Below are positions 23,801-36,834 of a stretch of DNA of 64,000 bases, piece by piece. The stretch spans positions 1,012,252-1,076,251 of the forward strand of contig PTEX01000205.1 in assembly GCA_003342815.1 (NCBI GenBank), given 5' to 3'. Source of the stretch: Eudromia elegans (taxonomy: Eukaryota; Chordata; Aves; Tinamiformes; Tinamidae). Position 1 is the stretch's first letter, and the number at the start of each line of letters is the position of its first letter. The notes under the pieces are model-generated. The model made no database searches. It saw only the letters and a program-made list of their open reading frames with translations, and had not been told where the DNA came from. The translations under genes and the position numbers were made by a program.

Positions 23801-25635
23801 TTTTTTAATTTTGTCAAGGGCTCCTAAATCCATTCAACCTTACAGGTGAGTCATGTAGAAAGGCTTCCTGAAACCAACACTGCTGCAGGAATTGCTTAGA
23901 TCTTATTTGCAAGAGCACTTATGTTATTTGGGAGTGTAATTCATCGTTCTGAAAGCAGCGTGGACACTTAGTATATTAGATCTCACTGACCTTCAGAGGG
24001 ACATCTAAGCCTTTGTGGTCTGATTCTGAACATAAGGGGTGGCCAGCAGGATTTTCCATAGGACTTCAGCACCTCAATTCCTTTAAAAATCTCTTTAAAC
24101 ACTTTCCTCCAGTGTGAATTGTAAAAATGGGGCATGGATTAATTTATGGGACATGGTAATTTATTTACACCTTGTGAATAACCTGGGACGGGGGAGAAAA
24201 CTCTGCTGTAGTCCTTCAGTAGAAAATGTTTTCTCTGAATTTTGAGACAAATCTCTTTTCTGTCACTAATGTGTCATTTTAGTCATTACTGCTGAGCTAT
24301 ATCATTAGAAATCTGGGTCACGTAGGCCATGCTTAAATTGCATATTAGATGACTCAAATGTTTAAAGCAAGCTGGTGTAATTCAGCATCACTTTAAGCAA
24401 TTTATGGCACTGAAGATCAACCCCCTCAAAGTCCTGGATATTCCTTTGTGAAATTACTTCACCTTCTCAAGTCTTTTGTAGCATCTTCACATATTAGCCG
24501 GGACCCCCTACCTTCCCATCTCTGGCTTATTTGACTGACTTGTGGGACTGATGCAATTACTGTCTCCATATACAGCCCATTATTAGTTTAAAAAATATAA
24601 AAATTTAATCTGAAACACAAACATACTTGTTATAGATGCCGTGTGCAAAAAGCTGAAGGAGAAAATTGCAGACAAAATAAAAGGAGAACTTTGCTTAAGG
24701 GTGAGTAAAATGTTTTACTTATATGTTGCATAGTTATGATAATACAATATCCTATCAAGAAGGAAATTGTCATACAACAGAATGTGTCTCTTCAATGACT
24801 TTGGTTATAATTGTCAGTGTTATTTGCTGAAAAAATGGTATGTGTGCAGACAGAATAGTTAGCTTTGCCAGTTGTGCTTTTCTGACTTTATTCTTCCATC
24901 CATTTTCCAGCTGACATTCCCTTTCCTTTCCATTCTCATGGCTAGGAAATGGCTTTATTGCACACTAAGAAATGTGTGCTATGGTAATCAAGAGTGCTGT
25001 TCAGAGCTATTGATTAAACACGCAGTGACTTCTTGCAGGGCCATTACATTTGTGCCAAAACAGTGTTTTGCTAGTGTCTACACTAGCACAGCTCTAGTGC
25101 GATGGCTTTTTGTGGAATCTGTTTAAAATACAGGGGAAAACATTTGCCAGAAGCATGTGCTGCATGTGATGTTGATCACCGGCTTTGCAGCTGTTTCTGT
25201 AATTCTTAGGAAGGTGAAGAAGCGATGGCTTATGCACCGTACCACCCAACTCTGGATTTTTTGCCTGAGGCCACCTTATATTTGTAGATCGTGGGAAATT
25301 AACCTGAATATTTATGATGGCATCAAAAATCAAGCAGCTGCAAATTGTTTACGAGGTTTTTAAGAATACGAAACCATCTTCTCCTGTAAAATAAATACAT
25401 CTGTTAGAACTAGATGAAAGCTGAAAGCTCTTTGGTTCCGTACTATCCTTTTATGCACCTGAAAGCTGGAAAATTGTTAGTAGTGCAATTTTAAAACACT
25501 GACAACACTGATGAGGAGTGTATAGATATAGGATTATCTTGAACACTAGCAGCAATTTAATCTTTCTGAAGACTATGGCTTAATACAGATAAACTTTAAT
25601 CAACTCTCAGTTTGAAAGAGATGCCGTAAAACTTT
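20878..25635. other. Non-coding sequence, no gene seen
   Basis: AT-rich with short frames only. It includes an 18-base A run at 22085-22102 and a G run followed by an A run near 22936-22949. It also includes two ACATGACATG/GACATGTC-type near-palindromes within 50 bases (about 22742-22796). A CTGGTGTAATTCAGCATCAC near 24372 may be a scrap of an ancient MITE. No exon can be supported. Confidence 0.45.
22085..22102 (+). repeat. Poly-A run, 18 bases
   Basis: A simple homopolymer, with no sign of a retrotransposed gene upstream. Confidence 0.8.
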
Positions 25636-26364
25636 GTGGACACTCCTGAAATACAGCATTGCCGTGTAGCTGACTTTTCAAAATGTTGTCCACTTATGCC
25701 ATTTTGCTTTTGGAAAAATAAATGGTTCCATAGCACAGCAGTTCCTATGTGCATACTGAAAAAGAGCATATTAAAAACGTGCACAATATTAGCTTCAAAT
25801 ATTTGTTGGATTTTGCTTCCACGGCATCATGATTTACAATCTGCGACTAATTTTATAGCTAACTGGAAAAATACCTCGGGAGAAATAGCACTATCTTTGT
25901 TTAGGCAGAAGCAATCTATTCGAAATCTTGGCAGTGCTGGCAAGGTGGTATTTAGATTGCATTTAGGGTATGCAAACATCAAAACATTTGGTTTTGTTCA
26001 AACTGGAGGGACATTGTGTGTGCTTGAGACACGCTACTTGCTTGAGAAAAAAGAGTATTTTGCATGGAAGGGAAAACTGCGCGTCTGTTTGAGCTGTGAT
26101 TTTGCAACTTCTTTTTGCCAAGCGCTGCCATCAGCAGCAGTGGTGACAGCAGCGTCGGCCTCCAGCTCTACATGGGGTCACATGCAGACACTTGCGTACC
26201 ATTTGTGGTATGTGGGTCGCAATTTGGGAAGGCCTGTGCTGAAGCTCTTAATCCATTTAAATACAACTGTGCTAATAAATAAAGGGTCCGATTTAGAGAC
26301 CGGAGTTTCATTTTACCTCTCTTTAGGAGGTTTCATATTTTGTGTATTTGGTTTCTCCAAATAG
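25636..26364 (+). other. Longest open frame of the window, in enhancer-like DNA; probably not a gene
   Basis: The frame stays open for 242 codons but begins at a GTG; the first ATG is at 25696, giving about 222 codons to a TAG at 26362. The translation is rich in Cys, Trp and Phe, has no signal peptide, zinc finger or other domain I can identify, and lacks any Kozak-type or splice context I can defend. A run this long is unusual for AT-rich DNA. The underlying sequence, especially 25840-26300, is repeat-free and looks like a conserved regulatory element: it has AT-hook-like stretches, a CAGCAGCAGTGGTGACAGCAG segment and ATTTAAATACAACTGTGCTA. Two readings remain: an enhancer with a chance frame, or a lineage-specific single-exon gene. 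I favour the first. Confidence 0.3.
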
Positions 26365-28784
26365 TAGCAGTCAAATGCTACTTGCACTATCCCTTGATTT
26401 TTCATTCAAATACTTGTGACTTGTGAAGCACAAGGGAATGTCAGGATCTCCCCATTTCATGTTTTTAAGAAAATTCGAAGCTCTGTGCAGGCAGCAGTCC
26501 CCTTCCATGCTATTTCAGCTAATGTGTAGTTTACTCTGCTGTGTGAGCTGAGAACAAACCACTGTTTTGTGCCACTTCGTGTCACCAAGTGCCAGTCCCA
26601 GACTAACAGCCCTGGGCTGGTACGATCACGATTCGGTAGAGCTCTGAGAACCAGCATGCAAGACTTCCTCAGAAGGCATAATACTAGTCTAAGAGGATAA
26701 TAACTGTGAGGCATTATTTTAATAAGGATCATTTATAAATGTTAAGGATGGCTTGTTTTAATTGAAGGAGGGTAAGGAAATTCTCTACCAAGAGTCAATT
26801 AAATCCCCTAGAGAATCAGCAAAGAGCAGAAATTTATGAAAAGTTTTAATACAAGTTTCAGACGACTGGACTCTTCTCTTCTGCAGTTTAAAATTTGGCC
26901 TTAGTCTAAAATAAGACATCTGACCATCCTAGTTACTGCAGGCAAATCGGGAGAGACTCATTTTATGGGCCCAACTTGTGCTGGATTTATGGAAGCAGGA
27001 ATGCAGAGCAATTACCATTCAACCCATTCTTTTCAATCTACTCTACAATATCCACCTGTTCTGTCAGACAGCAGGAATGTATGCCACAAATACAGACTAC
27101 TGCCGTGACAGCAGCAGGTGTATGGCAGCAACAACTAATCAAATCAGCTGAATCGGGGGTGTGAGTCACATGGCACTTCCATACAATGAAAACAAGCAGA
27201 AAAGAGCTAAATATTTGCTAGTGGATTTTTATTTTATTTTATTTTTAAGACCGCGGTTTGAATTCTAGTCCGTACAACTAGTAAGTGCAAGAAATGTATA
27301 CTAATGTGTAATGAGGAATTCAAAGGGAAATTGCACTTCATCCACGCTGCAAAGGCTAGGCAGAGGGAGATAGGTACAGGAGACATCCATTGTAATCAGT
27401 TTGAAAAAGCGAGGCATGGGTTTTGATTTTCCTAAAGAAGCAAATGCAAAAGAACTCTTGTCTGCACCATATGACTCATGATGCTTCTTTACTAGGCTTA
27501 AAGAGAATTGAACTTGAGTAATAGCACCATTAGAGCTCTTTACCAGGAGCCAATTCCTGTGGTTTCACTGGGTCCAGCTGCTGATGACTCACAGAGAAAG
27601 TGGCAGAGATTAGGTGCACAGGGAAAAAAATCAGAACAGCTCAGAAATAAAGCAAATCAACCAAGCATTACCTTTTGTGCACAACAGAACAATGGCTTAA
27701 CAACCAAGGTTCAAAATGATCCGTCTTATTCCCCTCATTTGTGTTATTCCTGTTGGAAAGACCACCAGGAAACATGTGAACCACTGTGGAATACACACTG
27801 TAATCCATGGAACATCTCAATTAATATTCCCTCTTGACTACAGCTAGAACAATACATAGCATCAAGCAGTTTAATCTCCGGCAATAATGCCTTTTGTAAG
27901 ATCAAGAGGTCTTTCCCCTGAATTAAGTTTTAAGCGAGGATTTTGGAAATTAGTTAGGTATTCTGTATGTTGTATAGCGGTGGCTCCAGGTTTCATACAC
28001 AAGAGCTAGGTGAAAAGCATAGACAAAGGCTCGTTGTCATTAGTGATGTGGCTATCAGTAATTTCTCCTTTGCAATTTTGACATTGCGTTCCCATTAGAA
28101 GAGAGTTAATCCTTCATCAGGCTTTGTTACCAACCAACTTATCCAAGACTATAAAATTTAAAACATTGCCACTAGTATTTGACATTATGCTGCAGGGAAA
28201 ATATGTGTTCAGCAGCATAAAGTTAAAGTGTCTAATTTAAAAGAGAAGATGCAAGGCAAAAACATCCTGGATCTTGTTTAAATTACTGAGGTACAGTAGG
28301 AGTACTGCTCTTGGCTCACATCACCATAGTCTCAGACACATAGCTCAGGGGATATTTTCTGTAAGGAAATTGCTAAGTCTAACAATTACTAATTGTTGAG
28401 TCTATAAACTCCTTGCACCAGCAATCTTATTTGATTTGATATATGTTAATAAAGTAACTTATTACAAAGCATAAGACTATGTTTGACTGATTTATGCAGT
28501 TACTTTTACAAATATTTGAAAAAGATAAAACACTAATAGCTCTCTAGGAAACAATTACTGCCAATCTTGCTAGGTCATCATTTTTTTCTTCCTCTCTTAG
28601 AGAGAAATTGAAACAGAGTTAACCTACATTCCACTTCCTATTTCCCTTAAGAATTTCAGAGTTAGGATCAGTTAGTGATGATACGGAGAGGCATTTTATA
28701 AACATTTCCCTTAGTGGTTAACGTAAAAGAATTCACTACCATCTCTTAAAAATATTGAATAATGAACTTTATTTTGCAGTAGTT
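26365..28784. other. Non-coding sequence, no gene seen
   Basis: AT-rich and repeat-poor. A TTTTA-type tract lies at about 27222-27247. A 109-codon frame at 27508-27837 begins with TTG, carries no domain and is not called. A SOX-like palindrome lies at 28381. Confidence 0.45.
28381..28397. promoter_or_regulatory. SOX-dimer-like perfect palindrome
   Basis: AACAATTACTAATTGTT is an inverted repeat of 8 bases around one central base. It contains two facing AACAAT sites separated by 5 bases, the arrangement reported for SoxE (SOX9/SOX10) dimer binding. The centre also carries facing ATTA/TAAT cores. Binding is not shown by sequence alone. Confidence 0.35.
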
Positions 28785-29035
28785 CCCCTTAGCTGGTACC
28801 TGGGACCCGTGACGGGGTGTGTGACACTGGTGCAAGGTCTCTGCTGCTTACATTGCCTCTGCTTTTTAGTCTGACCCTGCCTGGGGAAGCCGGGCAGGGG
28901 GCAGAGACCCAGGGTGCCATCGTGCTGGTCCCTGCAGGTCTGGGGAGAGCTGTGCCCGCTGGCCTGAGAGCATGAACTCCTCTGCCCTGCAGGATGCACC
29001 CCTTGGTATTCACGCACGTGGACAGAGCAGATCAA
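28785..29035. promoter_or_regulatory. Isolated GC-rich patch with a CTCF-like core
   Basis: A sharply bounded block of about 60% GC in AT-rich DNA. CGGGCAGGGGGCAG (28891-28904) fits 12 of 14 positions of the CTCF core CCASNAGRKGGCRS by eye. CpG content is modest, so it is not a classical island. Minus-strand frames of 74-88 aa are unrecognised. It could be an insulator, an enhancer or an old repeat. Confidence 0.3.
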
Positions 29036-29784
29036 TTACCCTCCTCTCTTAAAGGTCAATAATTTGATATTTAAATACTTTCAACTGTCTCATCTGCACT
29101 GGCTCTTTGACAGAGATGTGGAGATGAAAGGGATAAAACTTTACTCCTAGTAATGCCATAAATATGGAGGAGAAAAGTGACATATATTTAATATGCACTA
29201 AAAAGTATTTTCTGTCATCCCAATGCTATCTCTTTAAGATATGCTCATTTGAACTGGTTGTCAATACAACATCACTTAGTTGGTCTTCGTTTGGACCTCA
29301 GAGCACAGCCAAATTATTGGTACATAAATCTCTACTAATTTGCTCTAGATTATGATTCTTTCATCAGCATGCACATATAAATTATACCATTAATCATAAT
29401 GATTTCTTTCAGTATTCATGTGGATGTAATATGTAATTTCATGGGAATCCCTCTGTAATTTAGGATAAATTAATGTCCACTTATTGGTAAGTGCCTACCT
29501 ACATTGATGTTTCTAGAGGAAAAACCCAACAACTGTGGTGCATCTTAGACCGCAGCCTGCATGACCCAGGCACACGTAAATAACCACCAAAGCAATGTCG
29601 TGGCAAGGCAGAGCTGACTTGTAGGCTGTTTGTTTCCAAACTCTTGAGGCCAGTTGGCAGCCTGTAATTTGGTGGGTCGAGTTTGGTGGGTGGTCTGTGG
29701 TTTGGTGGCTGGATTACGCGAGGGGAACGCATAGGCTCGCTCGGAGTGAGGGACTGGAATTCCTGGGGACTTGCTGGGTGCCTC
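29036..29784. other. Non-coding sequence, no gene seen
   Basis: AT-rich to about 29.5 kb, then more GC-rich. A short direct repeat of TTTGGTGG(G/C)T-type words occurs around 29668-29710 in a GT-rich stretch. No frame is recognisable. Confidence 0.45.
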
Positions 29785-29855
29785 AGCCCTGGCCTCAGTT
29801 TCCCCTATCTAAAAAAGTTGCAGCTGACCCCTTGAGAAGTGCTGTGCCCCCTCTG
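29785..29855 (+). repeat. MIR/CORE-SINE-like relic (short)
   Basis: GGCCTCAGTTTCCCCTATCT followed by AAAAAAGTTG and later TGAGAAGTGCTG corresponds to the CTCAGTTTCCCCATCTGTAA core and the downstream GTGCT segment of MIR-type SINEs. It is a short and diverged fragment. Confidence 0.4.
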
Positions 29856-29907
29856 AAGATAAAACGTGATATTACTTAATCTAGTTATCTACCGCATAAA
29901 TGGAGTT

Positions 29908-29939
29908 TATATATATGTATACACACACACATACATATA
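29908..29939. repeat. Compound TA/CA microsatellite
   Basis: About four TA units, GTAT, five CA units, then CATA. Similar in structure to the tract at 20849. Confidence 0.85.
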
Positions 29940-32399
29940 GACGTAAGTAAGAAAGTGAAGGAAAAAAAGGAACTTCTGGCTGTAAGGAAAGATTCATTAG
30001 GAAGAAATGAACTAATCAGTGTTCTCCAAGGAGAAATTCATTCTGTTTAGGAGGCCGTACCCTCTGCTGCTGCACATACTTAATATAATTTATATTATTA
30101 TTTGAATCACTGCGTAAATTTTAGATACTTCTAAAAATCGAGTTAATGGACCATACATTACTGCTTAGCATCATTTATATCAAGAATTAGTGGCTGTTAT
30201 GATAATCTATGGGAAAACAGAGGGAAAAACACAAACAAGCACATATCATAAAACTCATCTGCATCACGGGTTTAAAATGCACCCTCAGAAATTAGCTCTT
30301 GGCAAAGTTGTGTCTGCTGTGATACTTAAGTTTGAGCGCATCCCTGTGCTTAAATATTAGATATTCTTAAAATCTCTTACCACCAGTCAGTGGTACTGTC
30401 CTTGCACCAACTAGCTACGGCAAAATATTTATTGTGCTGGGAGATCTGTCCTTGCTTTGGACACGAAGGAGCGTGAGAATACAGCAAGGGTTTCCTATAG
30501 CCTGAAGCAGAAGCAAGGGAGGCAAATTAAAAAAAAATCTGGGGGACAATCCAGGGACCTTGAGAGGCTGAAGGAATCTTAGGGGAGACCTTAGGAGCTG
30601 GAGAAGGGCTGGGAAGCTTTAAACAGGCGCAATGTAGAAACAAAGACAGACAAGAAAAGAGAAAGATAATAACCTGAAAGAGCCAGAGGATTCTGGCAGC
30701 TGAGATAAATCCAGGGCCTTCTGCTATGGGCTCATTAAAAGACGGAAGATATTGCCTTAAAACGTCTTACCTGTGCAAGGCAATAAAACAGCTGTGCATC
30801 ATTGCTTCCTTTAGGTGAGCTGTGCTGTATTTCATTCCTGCGTGTGCTAGCAGCAAGAAAAAATTGGACAAGGAGCCCAGTTTCGGGAGCTTTGACATGA
30901 AGTATTTTGGAGCCAGAGTCTGCTGGGATCTGTGGAAGACAGGAACCAAGGTAAAGTGAGTTGTAGGACCCTTCACCAGGGACAAGGTACCCAAAGCTGC
31001 AACTGGGTTCTAACAAGGAAAGCACAAGCAGCTATTGAAACCCCCATTACCCTGGAGAAGGGATCCCTTATGCCACATCCTTGCCCAGGAAGGGGTAGGA
31101 TTTACTCAGAAAAAGTTTATTACTCTCTACTTATTTTTTATTCAATGCCATTAAATGTGGTCCTCAAATACAGAAATGGTCTCAAGCTGAAGCTACTTGC
31201 CTTTTGCATTTCATGACTCAGGCCTAAATTCATCTGTGCGCTGTATTGCCTCATGTGCAGCCTCTTTTCTTTCGGTCTGACTTGTAAAATTCTTACTTGG
31301 TTTTTTCTTCTGAATAGACTCCAGCCATGATCCTGTGCTGCTATGACGGTGCAAAGGATTACAATTAGTAGGATGTCATTAACTGAAACAGACTTGGTCT
31401 TCTCACTTCTTATGAAAAGCCCAGATTGATTAGTTTCAACAAGAGACTAATTTTAAGTGGAAAGAGCAAAACTCATAGACCACATATTGTTATTTTTTCT
31501 TGCACTAACTAAACTTATGTTCTGTCAAGAGGACAGTAAGGGAAAAAAAAAAAACTACTCCCTGTGTGTGCTGGCCAAATGATTTAAACCTGCTAAGTGG
31601 GCTTTCTGTGAGAAACACAAGTCATGTTTTCTAAAGCTGAGTTGTACCTTGCAGTTTGGAGCCCACAAAGTCACTTTGTTCCTGAATGTGACGTTGGATA
31701 AAATTGTTTTCCTCTCTAAAACCCCTAAAAATATTGTTTTGGTCTGTTCATTTCAGGTAGCAGTAATTGTCTAAATGATTACTGAACCTAAATTATTAGT
31801 TAGTGTCTAAATGAATGCCTGCGCTGTTAGGTCAACTGGCGTTTTTGTAGGAGCATTTTTATTGCCTATACATAAATGATTTTCTTTTCCGATGAATTCA
31901 CAAACTGCTGCCTCCAATGCTCCCTACATATTGTGTTTGTGTGTGTGTATTACTTGGGGTCTGCAGCTAAGTGGGTAGATTGCTCACAGCAATGCATTTC
32001 AACCCTGTCCCTGCATTTCGGATGCCGAGTGCACCTCCAGCTGTCCGGGAGCACCTCCATTACCCAGCCTTGTGGTAGAGCAAATAGCATTCTGGCCTCC
32101 GTCTTCAAGCAGTAGATTAGTGACAGCAGTAGGCAGACAACTTTTGTCCCCGGGGAATATTAGAAATCTAGAGCTAGAAATAGATGGATTAGCTGAAACG
32201 CAACCCAACCTCTGATCTACATTATTGCCTCTCTTCTTTATCTCACAAGGGAAGCAGAGATAAAGAGTGATAGACACTGATAATGATGGAAGTCAGTGAT
32301 AATACACCGAAGTGATAAACTTCTTTGTGGCCCTCATTGTGCCCAGTTGTCTTCAGCTGGTTATGAGCTCTAGCCTCAAGCTATTTACACCATGATCAG
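29940..32399. other. Non-coding sequence, no gene seen
   Basis: AT-rich, with a purine-rich block at 30480-30690. Frames of 94-96 aa near 30735-31216 lie on opposite strands over the same bases and are unrecognised. A short A run occurs near 31542. Confidence 0.5.
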
Positions 32400-32620
32400 G
32401 CTAGTAATTAGCAAAATGTTTAATATAATATAGAAGCAATTAGGAGGTGATAACATGCAATTAAGATGTGTTTTCAGATTAAAGATTTTATAGTGCTCTC
32501 TTTCTTGAAAAGATAAAGTGCCTATCTCAAAATGTCAAACTGCAGTGATTTAATCTGAGTTATTTTCAATTAATATGCATGTATTCTTGCGATGTGTTCA
32601 CCGTTGTTATTGACATTGAT
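32400..32620. promoter_or_regulatory. Candidate conserved non-coding element
   Basis: AT-rich, repeat-free block with AGTAATTAGC, GCAATTAGGAG, GCAATTAAGATG, GATTTAATCTGAG and TCAATTAATATGCATG, i.e. repeated AATTA homeodomain-type cores. Function is inferred from motif density only. Confidence 0.3.
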
Positions 32621-33433
32621 AAATTAAGCTCATCCCAGCAGAATTTATCCTTGAGTCGCTCTATATTTCCTGAATGTCAGTTCTTTATTCGTATTTTTTT
32701 TATGCCTACAAGCTGTGCACGATCTAACTCTAAGTCCCTTGATTCATCCCTGGGATTACAGTAATGTGTCAGTCTGAGTGGAACAATAATCTGAAAGGGC
32801 ATTGTTATAAATAGTGTGTTAGAATATAATTGTTTGTCATGTCGTTTCTCCCCTTTAAATCCCTCTGAGTCCTGTTTAAGTAATTTAGACAGCTAGAATG
32901 ACAAGAGTCTTGAGACTTCACTTATAGAGTTGTCCAACCAGTCTTCAGCCTACCCAGCCTTTTGAGACTGTCTCATCTGCAGAGTAGGAAGTGCAAACAA
33001 CAGATGAGTTCCGACTACACTGTGGATTTCTTATGAGATTTCACACGGGCCATTTATAGAACAATGTAAATGCTACTGATACTAATTTTGCTCTGGCTAG
33101 TGAATAGAATTGCTTAGATAATAGGCATTAGGATGTTTCATATTATCATGAAAGTTAAAATCCCAAAGCTTAGCACTTCACATACTGCAGTTCTGTGTCT
33201 GAAGGAGAGGCTTTTTTTAAAAAAAGATGGTTTTAGATATATTTTTCAATCACAAAGAAAAAAATATTGGAGACAAAAGGACAAGGTTTTTTTATCTTCT
33301 ATTTATTTATTTTGCGCAGAGACAGCTTTTTTTCTCAAGAAAAGCACATTCAGGAAAAAAATGCTAGAAACGAGGGTACCCTATTTGATTCATGCTCTCT
33401 TCACAACATATGCTGGATTTTGGTCTTGTCTAG

Positions 33434-33476
33434 CTTTTTTTTCTTTCTTTTTTTTTTTTTTTTTCCCCCCTCACCA
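33434..33476 (+). repeat. Pyrimidine tract
   Basis: T-rich run broken by single Cs, ending in CCCCCCTC. A simple low-complexity stretch. Confidence 0.8.
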
Positions 33477-35164
33477 TTTCAAGCAGTGACGTATTTAATT
33501 TTCAGGGAATTGCCACATAACGAAAGGTTTTCCTGAAATTTGACTGTAATATCATTTACATTTTCTGATAAGTATTTTCCCCATTGCTATCACTTTGCAA
33601 ATATTTGTACTGATACATTTTTTCCCTCCCTTCATTCCACCCATTTAGGTTCTTAGGTTTGTGTATTGCAAAAAGGCAAGTTAGCTGGCAGCCTTTGCTA
33701 AGCAGGGCAATTTCTATTTGGCTTTGTGTCATCAGACTGTGATTGAACTCTTTGGAGACTGTGGATTTAGTAAAGAAAAATGACACAACTCACCATAGTT
33801 TATGCTGACTGACCACTTCTTATAGTCATTTAGTGATTTAACCCAGGATTGTTGAATACGTTGAAGTGTTGTCATTTGGCAATCCCTGAGTCATTGTTGA
33901 TCAAGCCATGCATATTAGACTCTTGTCTATAGATAAAGGATAATATTTTTCGTTAATTGTGTCAGATCATCTCCCAGCCTCTCAGCATCTTTGAGATAAA
34001 TCGCTTAGGCCTGGGAATGAAATGTAGTTTTCAAGTGTTTTCTGTGAATATCTCACTGTCCTGTCCCTCAATTTTGCTTCACAGACCAAAGACAAGCAAA
34101 GAACAAACAAGAAGATTAAAGGAAGCCGCCAGAAGCTGTAGAATTGTCAGCTGGTACTAGTGCTCATTATATGGATGAAGTTGTTGACGTTTTACATATA
34201 TAAATGGTCTGAGAAAAGGTAATATAAAGACTTGAAAAGAAGCCTTTATTTGACAAGAGAAAAAGGGAAAACTGTTAAGAACCTCTGCTGAAATTTATTT
34301 GTGAGGTAAATGTCTCTCTACCACTGCCTGACAAGAAATCCCACTCTAGGAGTGAGATGAGAGGGACTCAGCTGACTCAACCCAGTCAGAGGTGAGGGAG
34401 TGATGAGTTGTCCGGCAAAGCTGTAATAGTCGTGTCTACTTTGGATCAGTACTAAAGGTGGGACTAGTTATCTGGAAATATTTTGAATGTCCTGGGTACA
34501 CAGAAAGACTCAAGACAGAAAGAATTATGGTGTTTCCCTGTGTTGACCGGTGAGGTAATTCTGTGAGAACGGCCTCGCTTTGCTCACCGACCATGGTTTG
34601 GCTTATGGACTGCAGCAGCCCAACTGAATCTCTCTGGATTCAGTGGCTGTCAGGTGGAGCTCACAGCCACGGGGGCTGGTGGCAAAGGATGTCCCAGCTT
34701 GGGGGCTTCAACCAGCCTCACAGCAGACACGCTTGTCTGGACTGGAGGGTGTAAGACATTCGTGGGGGAAGGAAGAGGGGGAGGAGGGCTGTCCTTGACT
34801 ATTGATAAGCAATGCAAGTGCTGGAGTCACTGAAATAGTTGGTGTCACCTTTGCAAGGTCGCCGTGTTGTTCATCTTGATGCAAGTGCTGAAAGCAGGTC
34901 TCGAAAAACACTCCTAGTTTGTCCTCTGTCTGTGTCACCATGGTACTCTGAACAATTTTAACTGTAGTCCAGAGGGAGGTTATAACAAAGGTTGGAAAAA
35001 TAACTGATAGATATAAAAGCAGATAATAATATTGACAACATAAGATACAATCTAATACATAAACAGATACACTAGCTAAGTAAGTGTTCAATGCCACTGA
35101 GATATTACCCAAGAGGGGTATGTCTATGGTGGATTTGCCTCTAGCTACTGTTGTAATACCATTT

Positions 35165-35196
35165 GTCCAATATATTTTTGTCTAATATATTTTTAC
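35165..35196 (+). repeat. Imperfect short tandem duplication
   Basis: TCCAATATATTTTTG is followed directly by TCTAATATATTTTTAC; the two copies differ at one base in the body. Confidence 0.65.
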
Positions 35197-36834
35197 AGGC
35201 ACTCCATCAATGTCATACAGTGCTCACTGAATTATGCTACTCACATATTTAATAACAAATAATCCTTACAGGAACTATTATGGATTTAAGTGTGATTATA
35301 GTAAGGATATCCAATAGCTACTTTAACTTATACAAATATCCATTTTGCAAAGCCACAGACTTAATTATACTGTAGTCCATATCTGTATCAGTTTTAGTTG
35401 TCCTTCTAATAACATTTTTACTTCTGACTGAAAATGATGTGTGTTACAAAATTTTCTCAAATAGCGATTATTAGGTTATCCCCTCACAGCTGAGAAATGT
35501 GACATTGAGAATGATGCTGCAAAGTGTGCCAGAGTCGGCTTCGCTAACCACTTCTTCGGGCTAATTTCTATATCATTTAAATAAGAATCAATACCATTAT
35601 TTCATGGTAATGGTCTTTTACATGTGACGTAACAGGAATTTAAAATTTGCCACTGAATCAATAGTGTCAATTGGTAGAAGAAAATGTGGGTTTTCTTCTA
35701 GTGTTTGTTTCTCCATTTCCACATTTATGTAAAGCACATTTAAGAAAAGAGGAAAACAGATTTTTGCAGAGCTACCTTTGAACCTTGGAGTTGCTTTACA
35801 ACACTTATTGCATTACTAACAAGCCACAGGTGTACACTACAGGAGCGGGTGAAAATGTAATTGAGGGGTATGATGACAGTTAATTGTCCATAATGTATTT
35901 ATCCCAAGATGCAGTTATGCATCTGTTATATGTTTAGGTATTTGTTACTAGTAGCTTTGGTGATACTTAAGCAGAGGGGCATCTATATCTAAAAGACAAT
36001 AAAAGAGGAAAATGCTATCAAGGGGCTCTAAAGTGGCAAGACAAAGAAAGTTCGTCTCTTTTTCACTGTCTCTGAAATGAATAGGCCTATTTATTTCAAT
36101 GGGATTTCACCAACCCTCCCCCCTACATATGCCATATTAAGGTTGGAGTACAAAACACTTGACTCCTCTTTCAGGGTTGTACTGTGAGACAGAATTACTT
36201 GATTACCTGCAGGCATTTTAGTAGTGATGTATTTTGATATTTGCCTTTCTATTATAGTTTCTTCTCTGTTTCAGCTTATTGTCGTTTTAAAACAGCTTTG
36301 CACAATAGATTAAAGTAGTGTCTATTCACCCCTTGACACACAGAGGATTTATGTGTGGGAGTAACCCACAAACTTCCCCTCCTCCTTGCTGCCTCCCTCC
36401 ATGCATGCCTTGAGAATAGATGTGATAATTAGTCATCTACTTTTATCTATATTTGTATGCCATCCAGACATTTAAGATGAGAACAACAAGTCTGCTCCGA
36501 AGCAGTGTCCTGAATTGAAAATGTTGTGATACGGCTCAGATGACTTCTGGTGATTATCCATTTTTTTCTGGGCCTGTTTCCACGCTTTGTGAAGTCAGCA
36601 GCAAAACTCCTGCAAGGGTCAGCAAAGAGAATAACCAAGCCTCAAAAACGAGGTAATTTTCTTCTTGAGATAGATCAACAGAAGCGAAATAATTGAAGCT
36701 AAAGTGTAGATCTTTAAAACCCAGGGTAGATTATACCAATAACAATATCACGTTAATGCAGTGATTAGTGTCAGGCAAACACTAAGCAATATTTTTTTTT
36801 TTTTCAAAATTTATGCTGTGAATGGACAAGCTAT

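Larger units (their letters stand above)
32621..36834. other. Non-coding sequence, no gene seen
   Basis: AT-rich. It contains a pyrimidine tract (33434-33476), a GC-richer patch (34330-34790) without recognisable frames, and a 15/16-bp imperfect duplication at 35165. A 134-aa minus-strand frame (34708-35112) is unrecognised. TTTATTTCAATGGGATTT near 36090 is a possible MITE scrap. Confidence 0.45.

Noticed and set aside
27251-27285. tRNA-like GGTTTGAATTC box
   Set aside because: No matching acceptor stem, A box or cloverleaf around it.
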